Assembly: GCF_026168105.1 (NCBI RefSeq)
Contig: NZ_LBMW01000063.1
Coordinates: 1-37,125 of the forward strand
Length of the DNA: 37,125 nt
Reading direction: 5' to 3'
DNA from: Streptomyces hygroscopicus
GTDB taxonomy: Bacteria; Actinomycetota; Actinomycetes; Streptomycetales; Streptomycetaceae
Shown here one piece after another: positions 1 to 8,108 of the stretch. Made by a program: the position numbers and the translations under genes. Within the stretch, counting starts at the first letter, position 1. Every line of letters begins with the position of its first letter. The notes beneath the pieces are model-generated. The model had not been told where the DNA came from. It did not search any database and saw only the letters and a list, made by a program, of their open reading frames with translations.

Positions 1-200
1 AGGAATAGTCCCGACCGTTCACAGCGTCCTCGCTGTGTTTTATTCAAAGGAACCTCGCCCCAGCAGAGCTGGAGACGGGGTATCAACATATCTGGCGTTG
101 ACTTTTGGCACGCTGTTGAGTTCTCAAGGAACGGACGCTTCCTTCGTACTCACCCGAGAGACTCTCTCAGGCTTTCCTCCGGGCGCTTCCCTTCGGTGTT

Positions 201-215
201 CCCGACTCTATCAGA
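201..215 (-). promoter_or_regulatory. rrn promoter -10 region, proximal copy
   Basis: The minus strand reads TCTGATAGAGTCGGG, with TAGAGT at 210-205 as the probable -10. It is the second of two tandem copies feeding the rrn leader. Confidence 0.6.
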
Positions 216-282
216 CCTTTTCTCGATCCGATTTCCTCGGCGCTTTCTAGGTTTCCGCTCTCGCGATTCCCTTTCCGGCGAT

Positions 283-297
283 CCCGACTTTATCAGA
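283..297 (-). promoter_or_regulatory. rrn promoter -10 region, distal copy
   Basis: The minus strand reads TCTGATAAAGTCGGG, with TAAAGT at 292-287 as the probable -10. The downstream sequence (CGCCGGAAAGGGAA) resembles that after the proximal copy, which supports tandem promoter duplication. Confidence 0.6.
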
Positions 298-385
298 GAC
301 TCTGAGTCGGTTATCCGCCCCGCCGGGGCCGGCTCCTGACGCTCGGTTGCGCCGGGTGCCCCGCTGGCGGAGCCGTAAACGTACT

Positions 386-425
386 GGAGCGGGGCGCCCC
401 GATGCAAATCGGGGCGCCCCGCTCC
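386..425 (-). terminator. Perfect 18-bp hairpin downstream of rnj
   Basis: The arms at 386-403 (ggagcggggcgccccgat) and 408-425 are perfectly complementary around a gcaa loop. The hairpin lies 32 bases after the rnj stop and before the co-directional rrn promoters. No U-run follows on the minus strand, so it is an I-shaped actinobacterial terminator or a 3'-end stabilising stem. It probably separates rnj transcription from the rrn operon. Confidence 0.75.
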
Positions 426-456
426 GGCTTCACCCGTACGAGGCCTTGACGGCTCG

Positions 457-2142
457 TCAGACCTCAACCACCACAGGCAGGATCATCGGCCTGCGCCGGT
501 AGGTGTCCGAGACCCACTTGCCCAGGGTCCGCCGGATCAGCTGTTGCAGCTGGTGCGGCTCGACGACGCCGTCCTGGGCAGACCGCTCCAGGACTTCCGT
601 GATCTTCGGGATCACACCGTTGAAGGCCGAGTCGTCGATACCCGATCCGCGGGCATGGACATGGGGGCCGCCCGTGATCTTGCCGGTCGAGGAGTCCACC
701 ACCACGAAGACCGAGATGATGCCCTCGTCACCGAGGATCTTGCGGTCCTTGAGGGCCGGCTCGCCGACATCGCCGACCGAGAGGCCGTCGACGTACACGT
801 ACCCCGCCTGGACCTTGCCGGAGATCTTCGCCTTGCCCTCGACGAGGTCGACGGCGATACCGTCCTCGGCGATGACGATCCGGTCGTGCGGCACACCCGT
901 GAGCGCGCCCAGCTCCGCGTTCGCCCGGAGATGGCGCCATTCGCCGTGGACCGGCATCAGGTTCTTCGGGCGGCAGATGTTGTAGAAGTACAGCAGCTCG
1001 CCCGCGGACGCGTGGCCCGAGACGTGCACCTTGGCGTTGCCCTTGTGCACGACGTTGGCGCCCCAGCGGGTCAGGCCGTTGATCACGCGGTACACCGCGT
1101 TCTCGTTGCCGGGGATGAGCGACGACGCGAGGATCACCGTGTCGCCGTCGACGATGCGGATCTGGTGGTCCCGGTTCGCCATCCGGGACAGCGCCGCCAT
1201 CGGCTCGCCCTGCGAGCCCGTGCAGATCAGCACGATCTCGTTGTCGGGCAGGTCATCCAGCGTCTTGACGTCCACCACCAGGCCCGGCGGAACCTTCAGA
1301 TAGCCCAGGTCCCGGGCGATGCCCATGTTGCGGACCATGGAGCGGCCCACGAAGGCGACCCGACGGCCGTACTCGTGCGCCGCGTCCAGGATCTGCTGGA
1401 TGCGGTGGACGTGGCTGGCGAAGCTCGCCACGATGATCCGCTTGCGGGCGCTCGCGAAGACCTGGCGCAGGACGTTGGAGATGTCACGCTCGTGCGGGGT
1501 GAAGCCCGGGACCTCCGCGTTGGTGGAGTCGGTGAGGAGGAGGTCGATGCCTTCCTCGCTCAGCCGTGCGAACGCGTGGAGGTCGGTCAGACGGTTGTCC
1601 AGTGGCAGCTGGTCCATCTTGAAGTCCCCCGTGTGGACCGCCATGCCGGCAGGGGTGCGGATGGCGACCGCGAGGGCGTCCGGGATGGAGTGGTTGACCG
1701 CGATGAACTCGCAGTCGAAGGGGCCGACGCGCTCACGCCGGCCCTCCGCGACCTCGAGCGTGTACGGACGGATGCGGTGCTCCTGGAGCTTCGCCTCGAT
1801 GAGGGCGAGGGTCAGCTTGGAACCGATCAGCGGGATGTCGGGCTTCTCCTGCAGCAGGAAGGGGACACCGCCGATGTGGTCCTCATGCCCGTGGGTGAGA
1901 ACGATCCCCTCGATGTCGTCGAGGCGGTTCCGGATCGATGAGAAGTCCGGCAGGATCAGGTCGATTCCGGGCTGCTCCTCCTCGGGGAAAAGCACTCCGC
2001 AGTCGACGATCAACAGGCGGCCGCCGTACTCGAAGACCGTCATGTTCCGGCCGATTTCGCCAAGGCCGCCGAGCGGGGTGACCCGCAGGCCGCCCTCGGG
2101 AAGCGGCGGGGGCGGGCCGAGTTCAGGATGCGGATGACTCAA
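457..2142 (-). CDS. rnj: Ribonuclease J
   Basis: The 561-residue product is the bifunctional 5'-to-3' exonuclease/endonuclease of the metallo-beta-lactamase/beta-CASP family, which acts in mRNA decay and rRNA/tRNA maturation in the cytoplasm. Visible motifs are LTHGHEDHIGG (HxHxDH, residues 84-89), a metal-binding His at 151 (NHSIPD) and TGDF with Asp173. TDSTNA lies further on, followed by the beta-CASP part and the late PVHGEWRH segment, which supplies further conserved His. Length is typical for the family. The start is TTG at 2142, supported by GAGGAG six bases upstream. The gene is third in the series thyX-dapA-rnj, 127 bases after dapA. The product has a short proline-rich N-terminus (PELGPPPPLPEGG) before the catalytic core. 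The assignment is firm. Confidence 0.96.
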   Translation of the reverse strand: MSHPHPELGPPPPLPEGGLRVTPLGGLGEIGRNMTVFEYGGRLLIVDCGVLFPEEEQPGIDLILPDFSSIRNRLDDIEGIVLTHGHEDHIGGVPFLLQEKPDIPLIGSKLTLALIEAKLQEHRIRPYTLEVAEGRRERVGPFDCEFIAVNHSIPDALAVAIRTPAGMAVHTGDFKMDQLPLDNRLTDLHAFARLSEEGIDLLLTDSTNAEVPGFTPHERDISNVLRQVFASARKRIIVASFASHVHRIQQILDAAHEYGRRVAFVGRSMVRNMGIARDLGYLKVPPGLVVDVKTLDDLPDNEIVLICTGSQGEPMAALSRMANRDHQIRIVDGDTVILASSLIPGNENAVYRVINGLTRWGANVVHKGNAKVHVSGHASAGELLYFYNICRPKNLMPVHGEWRHLRANAELGALTGVPHDRIVIAEDGIAVDLVEGKAKISGKVQAGYVYVDGLSVGDVGEPALKDRKILGDEGIISVFVVVDSSTGKITGGPHVHARGSGIDDSAFNGVIPKITEVLERSAQDGVVEPHQLQQLIRRTLGKWVSDTYRRRPMILPVVVEV

Positions 2143-2269
2143 AAGACTCTCCTCACCACACGCGCCACGTACCTGTGGGGCACGCGGCGCGCATGACGTT
2201 CGTGCAAGAGCAGTTGTGGATGTGGAGTGCAGGCACCTGTGTCCTGCCTATTCAGTTGTGAAGTCCGTG

Positions 2270-3169
2270 TCAGAGCTGTACCCCTCCGGCGGCAAGATCG
2301 ATCTTGAGCTGCTCGGTCTCCTCGGGCGAGAGCTCGACCATGGGCGGGCGCAGCGGCCCGGCGGGCAGGCCCTGGAGGGCGAGCGCGGCCTTGGTGGTCA
2401 TGACGCCCTGGGTGCGGAACATGCCGGTGAAGACCGGAAGCAGCTTCTGGTGGATCTCCAGCGCCTTCTGGACGTCGCCGCTCACATACGCCTCGGCCAT
2501 GGTCCGCAGCTCGGGTGTGACGACATGGCCGACGACGGAGACGAAGCCGACCGCGCCCACGGAGAGCAGGGGCAGGTTGAGCATGTCGTCGCCCGAGTAC
2601 CAGGCGAGGCCGGACTGGGCGATGGCCCAGCTGGCGCGGCCGAGGTCGCCCTTGGCGTCCTTGTTGGCGACGATCCTGGGGTGCTCGGCCAGGCGCACGA
2701 GGGTCTCGGTGTTGATCGGGACGCCGCTGCGGCCGGGGATGTCGTAGAGCATGACCGGCAGCTCGGTGGCGTCGGCGATGGCCGTGAAGTGCCGGTAGAG
2801 GCCCTCCTGCGGAGGCTTGTTGTAGTACGGCGTGACGGTCAGGAGGCCGTGTGCGCCGGCCTTCTGCGCCGCGCGCGCCAGTTCGATGCTGTGGTGGGTG
2901 TCGTTCGTGCCGACACCGGCGACGATGTGGGCGCGGTCGCCGACCGCGCCCAGGACGGCTCGTACGAGATCCGATTTCTCCGCATCGCTCGTGGTCGGGG
3001 ACTCGCCCGTGGTGCCGTTGATGATCAGGCCGTCGTTGCCTGCGTCCACCAGGTGGGTGGCGAGCCGCTGCGCGCCGTCGAGGTCGAGTGCGCCGTCCGC
3101 CGTGAAGGGCGTGACCATGGCGGTGAGGATCCGCCCGAAGGGGATCTGCGGAGTGGAGGTCGGAGCCAT
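2270..3169 (-). CDS. dapA: 4-hydroxy-tetrahydrodipicolinate synthase
   Basis: This enzyme (299 residues) condenses pyruvate with aspartate semialdehyde, the first committed step to diaminopimelate and lysine. The class I aldolase (beta/alpha)8 barrel is shown by GTTGE (residues 52-56), the tyrosine of LYDIPGRSG (Y142) and the Schiff-base lysine in IVANKDAKGDL (K170). The reading frame extends upstream to 3250, but the family-like N-terminus (APTSTPQIPFGRILTAMVTPF) begins at the ATG at 3169, so that start is used. The Shine-Dalgarno sequence there is weak. Together with dapB near 6 kb the window holds two non-adjacent steps of the same pathway. It probably shares transcription with thyX and rnj, although a hairpin lies at 3243-3280. 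Confidence 0.95.
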   Translation of the reverse strand: MAPTSTPQIPFGRILTAMVTPFTADGALDLDGAQRLATHLVDAGNDGLIINGTTGESPTTSDAEKSDLVRAVLGAVGDRAHIVAGVGTNDTHHSIELARAAQKAGAHGLLTVTPYYNKPPQEGLYRHFTAIADATELPVMLYDIPGRSGVPINTETLVRLAEHPRIVANKDAKGDLGRASWAIAQSGLAWYSGDDMLNLPLLSVGAVGFVSVVGHVVTPELRTMAEAYVSGDVQKALEIHQKLLPVFTGMFRTQGVMTTKAALALQGLPAGPLRPPMVELSPEETEQLKIDLAAGGVQL

Positions 3170-3242
3170 GGGTAACACGCTACTCGCTGCCCCGGGCACG
3201 GTCTGCCCTCGGGGTGCGGCAAAAGTCCGGACAAATGCGGAG

Positions 3243-3280
3243 CCCGGCACTGCCTGCTCGGGGGTTCAAGCAGTGCCGGG
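3243..3280. terminator. Hairpin between thyX and dapA
   Basis: The arms cccggcactgc (3243-3253) and gcagtgccggg (3270-3280) are perfectly complementary, 11 bp with a 16-base loop. No U-run follows on either strand. It may be a partial terminator after thyX or an mRNA-stabilising stem within a thyX-dapA transcript. Confidence 0.5.
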
Positions 3281-3380
3281 TCCGTTTGATCAGGCTAGAT
3301 GAAGTTCTCGAAATGCCGCAATCCGGACACTTCGCCCGGCTGATCGCACATCTGTCCTCAGCCAGGACAACGAGTGCACG

Positions 3381-4121
3381 CTACGGCGCCACGCGTCCGT
3401 TGGCGTTGAAGGCGGCGTATGTGAGCGGCATGAGCCTGGCCCACTCGGCCTCCATCTTCTCGCCGACCATCTCGATCTCCCGCTGCGGGAAGGAGGGCAC
3501 CTTGGCCAGCTCGTGCTGGGTGCGCAGGCCGAGGAAGTGCATCAGCGAGCGCGCGTTGCAGGTCGCGTACATCGAGGAGAACAGGCCGACCGGCAGGACC
3601 GAGCGGGCGACCTCACGGGCGACGCCGGCGGCGAGCATCTCCTGGTACGCCTCGTACGCGTGCACGTAGGCGTCCTCCATGACGCGGCCGACCAGCTCCT
3701 GCTGCGCATCGGTGCCCTCGACGAACCGGTACTTGCCGGGGCGGCCCTCCTGCACCAGCTTGCGGGACTCGTCGGGGACGTAGAAGACCGGCTGGAGCTC
3801 GCGGTAGCGCCCACTCTCCTCGTTGTACGACCAGCCCACGCGGTGCCGCATGAACTCGCGGAAGACGAAGATCGGGGCGCTGATGAAGAACGTCATCGAG
3901 TTGTGCTCGAAGGGGCTGCCGTGCCGGTCCCGCATCAGGTAGTTGATCAGGCCCTTGGAGCGCTCCGGGTCCTTCTTCAGCTCGTCCAGGGACTGCTCGC
4001 CGGCAGTGGAGACACGGGCGGCCCACAGCACGTCGGAGTCGGCCGCGCTGTGCTTGACCAGCTCGACGGTGACGTCGCCGCGGAAGCTGGGCTTGAGGTC
4101 GTCGGCGGGGGTTTCGGTCAC
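3381..4121 (-). CDS. thyX: Flavin-dependent thymidylate synthase ThyX
   Basis: This FAD-dependent synthase (246 residues) makes dTMP from dUMP with methylenetetrahydrofolate and NADPH. The ThyX signature RHRVGWSYNEES is at residues 92-103 and is followed by RYRELQPVFY. The C-terminal region holds the conserved ARSLMHFLGLRTQHELA. The frame stays open upstream to 4313. The start chosen is GTG at 4121, because the protein then begins TETPADDLKPSFR, as I recall for Streptomyces ThyX, and AAGGA lies upstream. An in-frame ATG at 4142 is the alternative. It is first in the thyX-dapA-rnj series and divergent from the small gene at 4365. Confidence 0.95.
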   Translation of the reverse strand: MTETPADDLKPSFRGDVTVELVKHSAADSDVLWAARVSTAGEQSLDELKKDPERSKGLINYLMRDRHGSPFEHNSMTFFISAPIFVFREFMRHRVGWSYNEESGRYRELQPVFYVPDESRKLVQEGRPGKYRFVEGTDAQQELVGRVMEDAYVHAYEAYQEMLAAGVAREVARSVLPVGLFSSMYATCNARSLMHFLGLRTQHELAKVPSFPQREIEMVGEKMEAEWARLMPLTYAAFNANGRVAP

Positions 4122-4364
4122 GGCGTAGGGGGTCCTTCCCATCACTGGCTCGGGCGGCGCCCACTCTACGGCCCGGCTCCGACAACGGGCGTTCGGTGCC
4201 GGGCCGCGACATTCGTCGGCGAACTTCAGCGAAATCGGCGAAACTGGGCACCCTTTTCGACTGTCGCTCGTCTGTATGAGTGAGGGTGCCCCATTTGGGT
4301 CACCCGGTCTCACCAGGCCCCGGACCCCCGGTCCCTACGAACCACCAGAGGAGAAGCGCTTCCC
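4122..4364. promoter_or_regulatory. Divergent intergenic region, thyX and the 4365 gene
   Basis: These 243 bases separate two outward-reading genes and must hold both promoters. I see no convincing -35/-10 pair. A 10-base palindrome gaagcgcttc (4353-4362) lies between the GAGGAG ribosome site and the ATG of the rightward gene and could modulate its translation. Confidence 0.4.
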
Positions 4365-4601
4365 ATGTTCCGTCGGCGCGAGCCCGTACCGTTCGCCTTC
4401 CTCGCCGAAGCCGACTCCTTCCGCAGCAATGTCGCTCCCCCGCCCCGTGAGCGTGCCTCCGCCGGTCAGATGGCGGGACGCTGGCTGATGGGGCTCACCA
4501 TCGTCGCGGGACTCGTCGGCTCCCTGGTCATAGGCATGCCTTCCCTGTCCCACCAGGCACCCGCGGCCACCCAGCACTCCGAGGCCTCCACCGGGCGCTG
4601 A
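4365..4601 (+). CDS. Small single-pass membrane protein, unknown function
   Basis: The 78-residue product has a basic, proline-rich N-terminus (residues 1-35, starting MFRRREPVPF) and one hydrophobic helix at about 40-58 (WLMGLTIVAGLVGSLVIGMP). A short Ser/Thr/Ala tail follows. The GAGGAG ribosome site is about 11 bases from the ATG. It looks like a conserved small Streptomyces membrane protein. I do not recognise a named family and assign no function. It stands alone between thyX (divergent) and the PH-domain-like gene. Confidence 0.7.
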   Translation: MFRRREPVPFAFLAEADSFRSNVAPPPRERASAGQMAGRWLMGLTIVAGLVGSLVIGMPSLSHQAPAATQHSEASTGR

Positions 4602-4722
4602 CGCCGGCGGCGGGCGCCCGACGGGCGGAGAGCGCACTCCCTTGGCCCCCAGAGGTGGTGAGCAGGGACACGGCTAGGTAGCCTCACCGGGCACAGCCCC
4701 ATGGACCGAGTGAGGATCAGTC

Positions 4723-5277
4723 GTGCCCCTGCCTTTCCTGACGGCCGACCGTGCTTCCGACCAGGCGGACGACCTCCCGCTGCCGTATGACAACCGTGAC
4801 CGCTGGCGGCGCCCCTACCGTCCCGGTCCCTGTCGGGTGGGCGCGGCCGCCCTTCTGCTGCTGCTTGCCTCGTATGTGCTCTTCGGGGCGGTCATCATCG
4901 CGCTCACCAGCACTGTGTCCGGTGCGGGCACGGTCCTCGGGATCGGGCTGGTCGTCATCGCCGTGGCGTTGCGGCTGCTGCGCGTGGGTGTCTGGGTCAG
5001 CGCGCGGGGACTGCGGCGGGTGGGCTTCTTCGCCACGCGCACCGCGCCCTGGGAGAAGATCGTGTCGGTACGCACGGTGCAGCAGCCGGTGCGCTGGCTC
5101 GGGCTGCCGCGCACGGTGCAGGGGCAGGCGCTGGTGCTGGTACGGAAGGACCGGGCGCCCCAGGACCTGCCGCCGCTGCTGACCACGCACGGCGCCGACT
5201 TCCTCGCCCGCCCGGCGGCCTTCGACCGGGCGGCGGACACCGTCGAGGCGTGGGCCGCGGAGTACGGCCGGGGCTGA
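4723..5277 (+). CDS. PH-domain-like membrane protein (bacterial PH type)
   Basis: The product has 184 residues. Two adjacent hydrophobic helices (about 39-62 and 68-87, VGAAALLLLLASYVLFGAVI and the following stretch) are followed by VWVSARGLRRVGFFATRTAPWEKIVSVRTVQQP. That pattern is typical of bacterial PH (bPH/DUF2581-like) domains, with a beta-rich stretch ending in a C-terminal helix (FDRAADTVEAWAAEYG). The start is GTG at 4723, six bases after GAGGA. The ATG at 4701 is in another frame. The product probably sits in the cytoplasmic membrane with its PH fold inside. The ligand is unknown. Confidence 0.75.
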   Translation: MPLPFLTADRASDQADDLPLPYDNRDRWRRPYRPGPCRVGAAALLLLLASYVLFGAVIIALTSTVSGAGTVLGIGLVVIAVALRLLRVGVWVSARGLRRVGFFATRTAPWEKIVSVRTVQQPVRWLGLPRTVQGQALVLVRKDRAPQDLPPLLTTHGADFLARPAAFDRAADTVEAWAAEYGRG

Positions 5278-5302
5278 CGCCGCACGCGGTACGACGAGCA
5301 GG

Positions 5303-5328
5303 GGCCGGTCCCGGAGAGCGGGACGGCC
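5303..5328. terminator. Short stem between convergent genes
   Basis: gtcccg (5308-5313) pairs with cgggac (5319-5324) around gagag, and flanking ggcc/ggcc extends it past one bulge. It lies just after the stop of the PH-like gene and ahead of the convergent 5490 gene, so it could end either transcript. There is no U-run. Confidence 0.4.
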
Positions 5329-5338
5329 ACCTTCGGCG

Positions 5339-5410
5339 TTCGGCGGCGCATTCGTCGTTCGGCGGCGCATTCGTCGTACAACGGCGCCTTGGTCGTACGG
5401 CGGCGTGTGG
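5339..5410. repeat. 19-base tandem repeat, about 3.5 units
   Basis: Units at 5339-5357 and 5358-5376 are identical (ttcggcggcgcattcgtcg). The unit at 5377-5395 is diverged (tacaacggcgccttggtcg), and a partial fourth starts at 5396. The repeats lie in the non-coding space between convergent genes. Confidence 0.8.
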
Positions 5411-5489
5411 GACCGGGTGGGACGGGACCGGTAATCGTAACGACTCGGACCCGACGCGCGGCCCCACACCACCGCACCCCGGGACGGAA

Positions 5490-5942
5490 TCAGGCCTCGA
5501 TCGTCCTGCCGTCGTGCAACGCGATAGCCCGTTGCATCGCCTTGCGGGCTCGGGGGGTGTCACGGGCATCGTGATAGGCGACCGCCAGCCGGAACCAGCT
5601 GCGCCAGTCGTCCGGGGCCGCCTCCGTCTCCGCCTTGCGCCGGGCGAACACCTCGTCGGCCGAGTCACGGTCGATCCGGCCGCCCGGAGTGCGCTTCAGC
5701 TCGTCGACGGGCAGAGCGCCCTCGGCGTCCAGCTGGGCGGCGAGCCGGTTGGCCTTGCGGACGAACTGTGTGTTCTTCCACAGGAACCAGACGCCGATGA
5801 CCGGGAGGATCAGCACCGCGACACCGAAGGTGACGGTGACCGGGGTCCCGTTCTGGATCAGGAGCACTCCGCGGCTGCCGACCAGGACGAAGTAGAAGAC
5901 CAGGACGGCGGCCGTGACGGCGTAAGTGATCTTGGCGCGCAT
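5490..5942 (-). CDS. Membrane-anchored TPR-like protein, unknown function
   Basis: The product has 150 residues. Two hydrophobic helices (about 5-27 and 36-55) come first, then a charged linker (FVRKANRLAAQLDAEG). A C-terminal helical pair follows (DDWRSWFRLAVAYHDARDTPRARKAMQRAI), resembling a single tetratricopeptide repeat. The ATG at 5942 is 7 bases beyond the dapB stop, so it is the last gene of the rpsO-pnp-M16-dapB series. Location after dapB suggests co-expression. No enzymatic motif is visible and the role is unknown. Confidence 0.75.
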   Translation of the reverse strand: MRAKITYAVTAAVLVFYFVLVGSRGVLLIQNGTPVTVTFGVAVLILPVIGVWFLWKNTQFVRKANRLAAQLDAEGALPVDELKRTPGGRIDRDSADEVFARRKAETEAAPDDWRSWFRLAVAYHDARDTPRARKAMQRAIALHDGRTIEA

Positions 5943-5949
5943 GTGACGG

Positions 5950-6702
5950 CTACTTGAGGTCGAGGAAGTGCTCCAGGCCGAAGGTGAGGCCCGGAGTGGT
6001 CACGACGCGGCGGACACCGAGCAGGATGCCCGGCATGAAGCTGCTGTGGTGCAGCGAGTCGTGGCGGATGGTGAGGGTCTCGCCCTCGCCGCCGAGCAGC
6101 ACCTCCTGGTGGGCGAGGAGGCCCCGCAGGCGCACGGCGTGCACGGGCACCCCGTCGACGTTCGCACCGCGGGCGCCGTCCAGGGCCGTCGCCGTGGCGT
6201 CGGGCTGCGGGGCGCTGCCCGCCCTCTCCCGCGCGGCGGCGATGAGCTGGGCGGTGCGGGTGGCGGTGCCGCTGGGGGCGTCCACCTTGTTGGGGTGGTG
6301 CAGCTCCACGACCTCGACGGACTCGAAGTACGGGGCGGCCACCTCGGCGAACTTCATGGTCAGCACGGCGCCGATGGAGAAGTTGGGGGCGATGAGGACA
6401 CCCGCCTCCGGGGACTGGGCCAGCCAGGCCCGTAGCTGCGCCAGGCGCTCGTCGGTCCAGCCCGTCGTGCCCACCACGGCGTGGATGCCGTGCCGCACGC
6501 AGAAGTCGAGGTTGCCCATCACGGACGCCGGCGTGGTGAGTTCCACCGCCACCTGGGCGCCTGTCTCGACGAGGGTCTCCAACCGGTCCCCTCTGCCGAG
6601 GGCGGCGACCAGCTCCATGTCGTCGGCGGCTTCGACGGCCCGTACCGCCTCGGCACCGATCCGGCCCTTGGCGCCGAGGACCGCCACGCGCAGCTTGCTC
6701 AT
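5950..6702 (-). CDS. dapB: 4-hydroxy-tetrahydrodipicolinate reductase
   Basis: This NAD(P)H-dependent reductase (250 residues) acts on the DapA product in diaminopimelate/lysine synthesis. The N-terminal nucleotide-binding loop is VAVLGAKGRIG (residues 6-16). The catalytic signature ELHHPNKVDAPSGTA (133-147) supplies His135/136 and Lys139. GTTGW (78-82) and APNFSIG (105-111) are also typical. The frame extends upstream to 6900, but the ATG at 6702 begins the standard Rossmann N-terminus (SKLRVAVLG) and has AGGAAG upstream. The gene lies 26 bases after the M16 protease gene. Confidence 0.95.
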   Translation of the reverse strand: MSKLRVAVLGAKGRIGAEAVRAVEAADDMELVAALGRGDRLETLVETGAQVAVELTTPASVMGNLDFCVRHGIHAVVGTTGWTDERLAQLRAWLAQSPEAGVLIAPNFSIGAVLTMKFAEVAAPYFESVEVVELHHPNKVDAPSGTATRTAQLIAAARERAGSAPQPDATATALDGARGANVDGVPVHAVRLRGLLAHQEVLLGGEGETLTIRHDSLHHSSFMPGILLGVRRVVTTPGLTFGLEHFLDLK

Positions 6703-6728
6703 CTCTCTTGCTTCCTTACCGGAGGGGT

Positions 6729-8108
6729 TCAGGCGACGGCTTCGTGCAGACGGGAGGCCTGCTTGTCCTTGAGCGGGCCGATGACCGACAGCGAGGGCCG
6801 TTGTCCCAGGATCTCCCGGGCCACGGACCGGACGTCGTCCGGGGTGACCGCAGCTATCCGGGCCAGCATGTCGTCCACGGACATCTGGTCGCCCCAGCAC
6901 AGCTCGCTCTTGCCGATACGGTTCATCAGCGCGCCGGTGTCCTCGAGTCCGAGGACGGTGGACCCCCGGAGCTGGCCGATGGCGCGGGCGATCTCGTCGT
7001 CGGACAGGCCGTGCTCGGCGACATGGTCCAGTTCGTCGCGGCAGATCTTGAGCACGTCGTGCACCTGGCTGGGACGGCAGCCCGCGTACACGCCGAAGAG
7101 GCCGCAGTCGGCGAAGCCGGACGTGTACGAGTACACGCTGTACGCAAGGCCCCGCTTCTCACGGACCTCCTGGAAGAGACGGGAGGACATGCCACCGCCG
7201 AGCGCGGTGTTCAGCACGCCGAGGGCCCAGCGGCGGTCGTCGGTGCGGGCGAGGCCGGGCATACCGAGGACGACGTGCGCCTGTTCGGTCTTGCGGCCCA
7301 GCAGCTCCACGCGGCCGGCGGTGCGGATGACCCGGCGGCCGTCCCGCGGGGCGATGGGCGTGGCATCCGTCCGCGTGAGGGCGCCGGCCTTCTCGAAGGC
7401 GGCACGCACCTGGCGTACGACCTTGTTGTGGTCGATGTTTCCGGCGCACGCGACCACCAGATGGGTCGGGTCGTAGTGCTTCCTGTAGAAGCGGCGGATG
7501 CGGTCGGCACTCAGGGCGTTGACGGTGTCGACGGTGCCGAGAACCGGGCGGCCCAGCTGGTTGTCGCCGAACATGGTGTGCGCAAACAGGTCGTGCACAC
7601 AGTCACCCGGGTCGTCCTCCGTCATCGCGATCTCCTCAAGGATCGCGCCGCGCTCGACGTCCACGTCCTCTTCGAGGATGAGCGAACCGGTGAGCATGTC
7701 GCAGACGACGTCGATGGCGAGCGGCAGGTCCGTGTCGAGTACGCGCGCGTAGTAGCACGTGTACTCCTTCGCCGTGAACGCGTTCATCTCGCCGCCGACC
7801 GCGTCGATCGCCGAGGAGATGTCGAGGGCGCTCCTGCGCTCGGTGCCCTTGAAGAGCAGGTGCTCCAGGTAGTGCGTGGCGCCGTTCAGGGCCGGCGTCT
7901 CGTCGCGCGAGCCGACGTGCGCCCAGATGCCGAAGGTGGCGGAGCGCACGGAGGGCAGCGTCTCGGTGACGACGCGCAGACCGCCCGGCAGGGTGGTCTT
8001 GCGGACGGTGCCGATGCCGTTCGCGCCCTTGATCAGGGTTTGGGTACGGGCAACGGCCCGCGCCTCCGAAGAGGTGCGGGCCGTCGCCTTGAAGCCACGG
8101 GACGTCAC
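6729..8108 (-). CDS. M16 family zinc metallopeptidase (pitrilysin type)
   Basis: The product has 459 residues. It belongs to the insulinase/mitochondrial-processing-peptidase-like family. The inverted zinc motif HxxEH is present as HYLEH (H79, E82, H83), and the downstream glutamate lies in ERGAILEEI (about 158). A C-terminal inactive-type M16 half follows, including the GLAYSVYSY segment. Start GTG at 8108 overlaps the pnp stop by four bases (GTGA), which implies translational coupling to pnp. The natural substrate is not known to me. The pnp-M16-dapB order is common in actinobacteria. Confidence 0.92.
   Translation of the reverse strand: MTSRGFKATARTSSEARAVARTQTLIKGANGIGTVRKTTLPGGLRVVTETLPSVRSATFGIWAHVGSRDETPALNGATHYLEHLLFKGTERRSALDISSAIDAVGGEMNAFTAKEYTCYYARVLDTDLPLAIDVVCDMLTGSLILEEDVDVERGAILEEIAMTEDDPGDCVHDLFAHTMFGDNQLGRPVLGTVDTVNALSADRIRRFYRKHYDPTHLVVACAGNIDHNKVVRQVRAAFEKAGALTRTDATPIAPRDGRRVIRTAGRVELLGRKTEQAHVVLGMPGLARTDDRRWALGVLNTALGGGMSSRLFQEVREKRGLAYSVYSYTSGFADCGLFGVYAGCRPSQVHDVLKICRDELDHVAEHGLSDDEIARAIGQLRGSTVLGLEDTGALMNRIGKSELCWGDQMSVDDMLARIAAVTPDDVRSVAREILGQRPSLSVIGPLKDKQASRLHEAVA

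Larger units (their letters stand above)
1..300 (-). promoter_or_regulatory. rRNA operon promoter region and leader (16S gene lies beyond the left edge)
   Basis: Read on the minus strand, 132-74 is the conserved actinobacterial rrn leader element. It begins GTTCCTTGAGAACTCAACAG and continues through the block ending in the GATACCCCGTC motif, which is associated with antitermination and RNase III processing upstream of 16S. Two near-identical promoter-like blocks lie upstream, TCTGATAAAGTCGGG (297-283) and TCTGATAGAGTCGGG (215-201), with -10 hexamers TAAAGT and TAGAGT about 82 bases apart. Neither has an obvious TTGACA -35 box, which is common for Streptomyces rrn promoters. Small hairpins occur at 20-37 and 60-72. 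No protein gene is credible here. The leader is recognised from memory of Streptomyces rrn leaders. The 16S start is not in the window. Confidence 0.85.

Noticed and set aside
35..250. 71-codon open frame in the rrn promoter region
   Set aside because: The stretch is explained by the conserved rrn leader and tandem promoters on the other strand.
3170..3250. Longer dapA start at 3250
   Set aside because: It adds 27 residues unlike DapA family N-termini. The ATG at 3169 fits the family.
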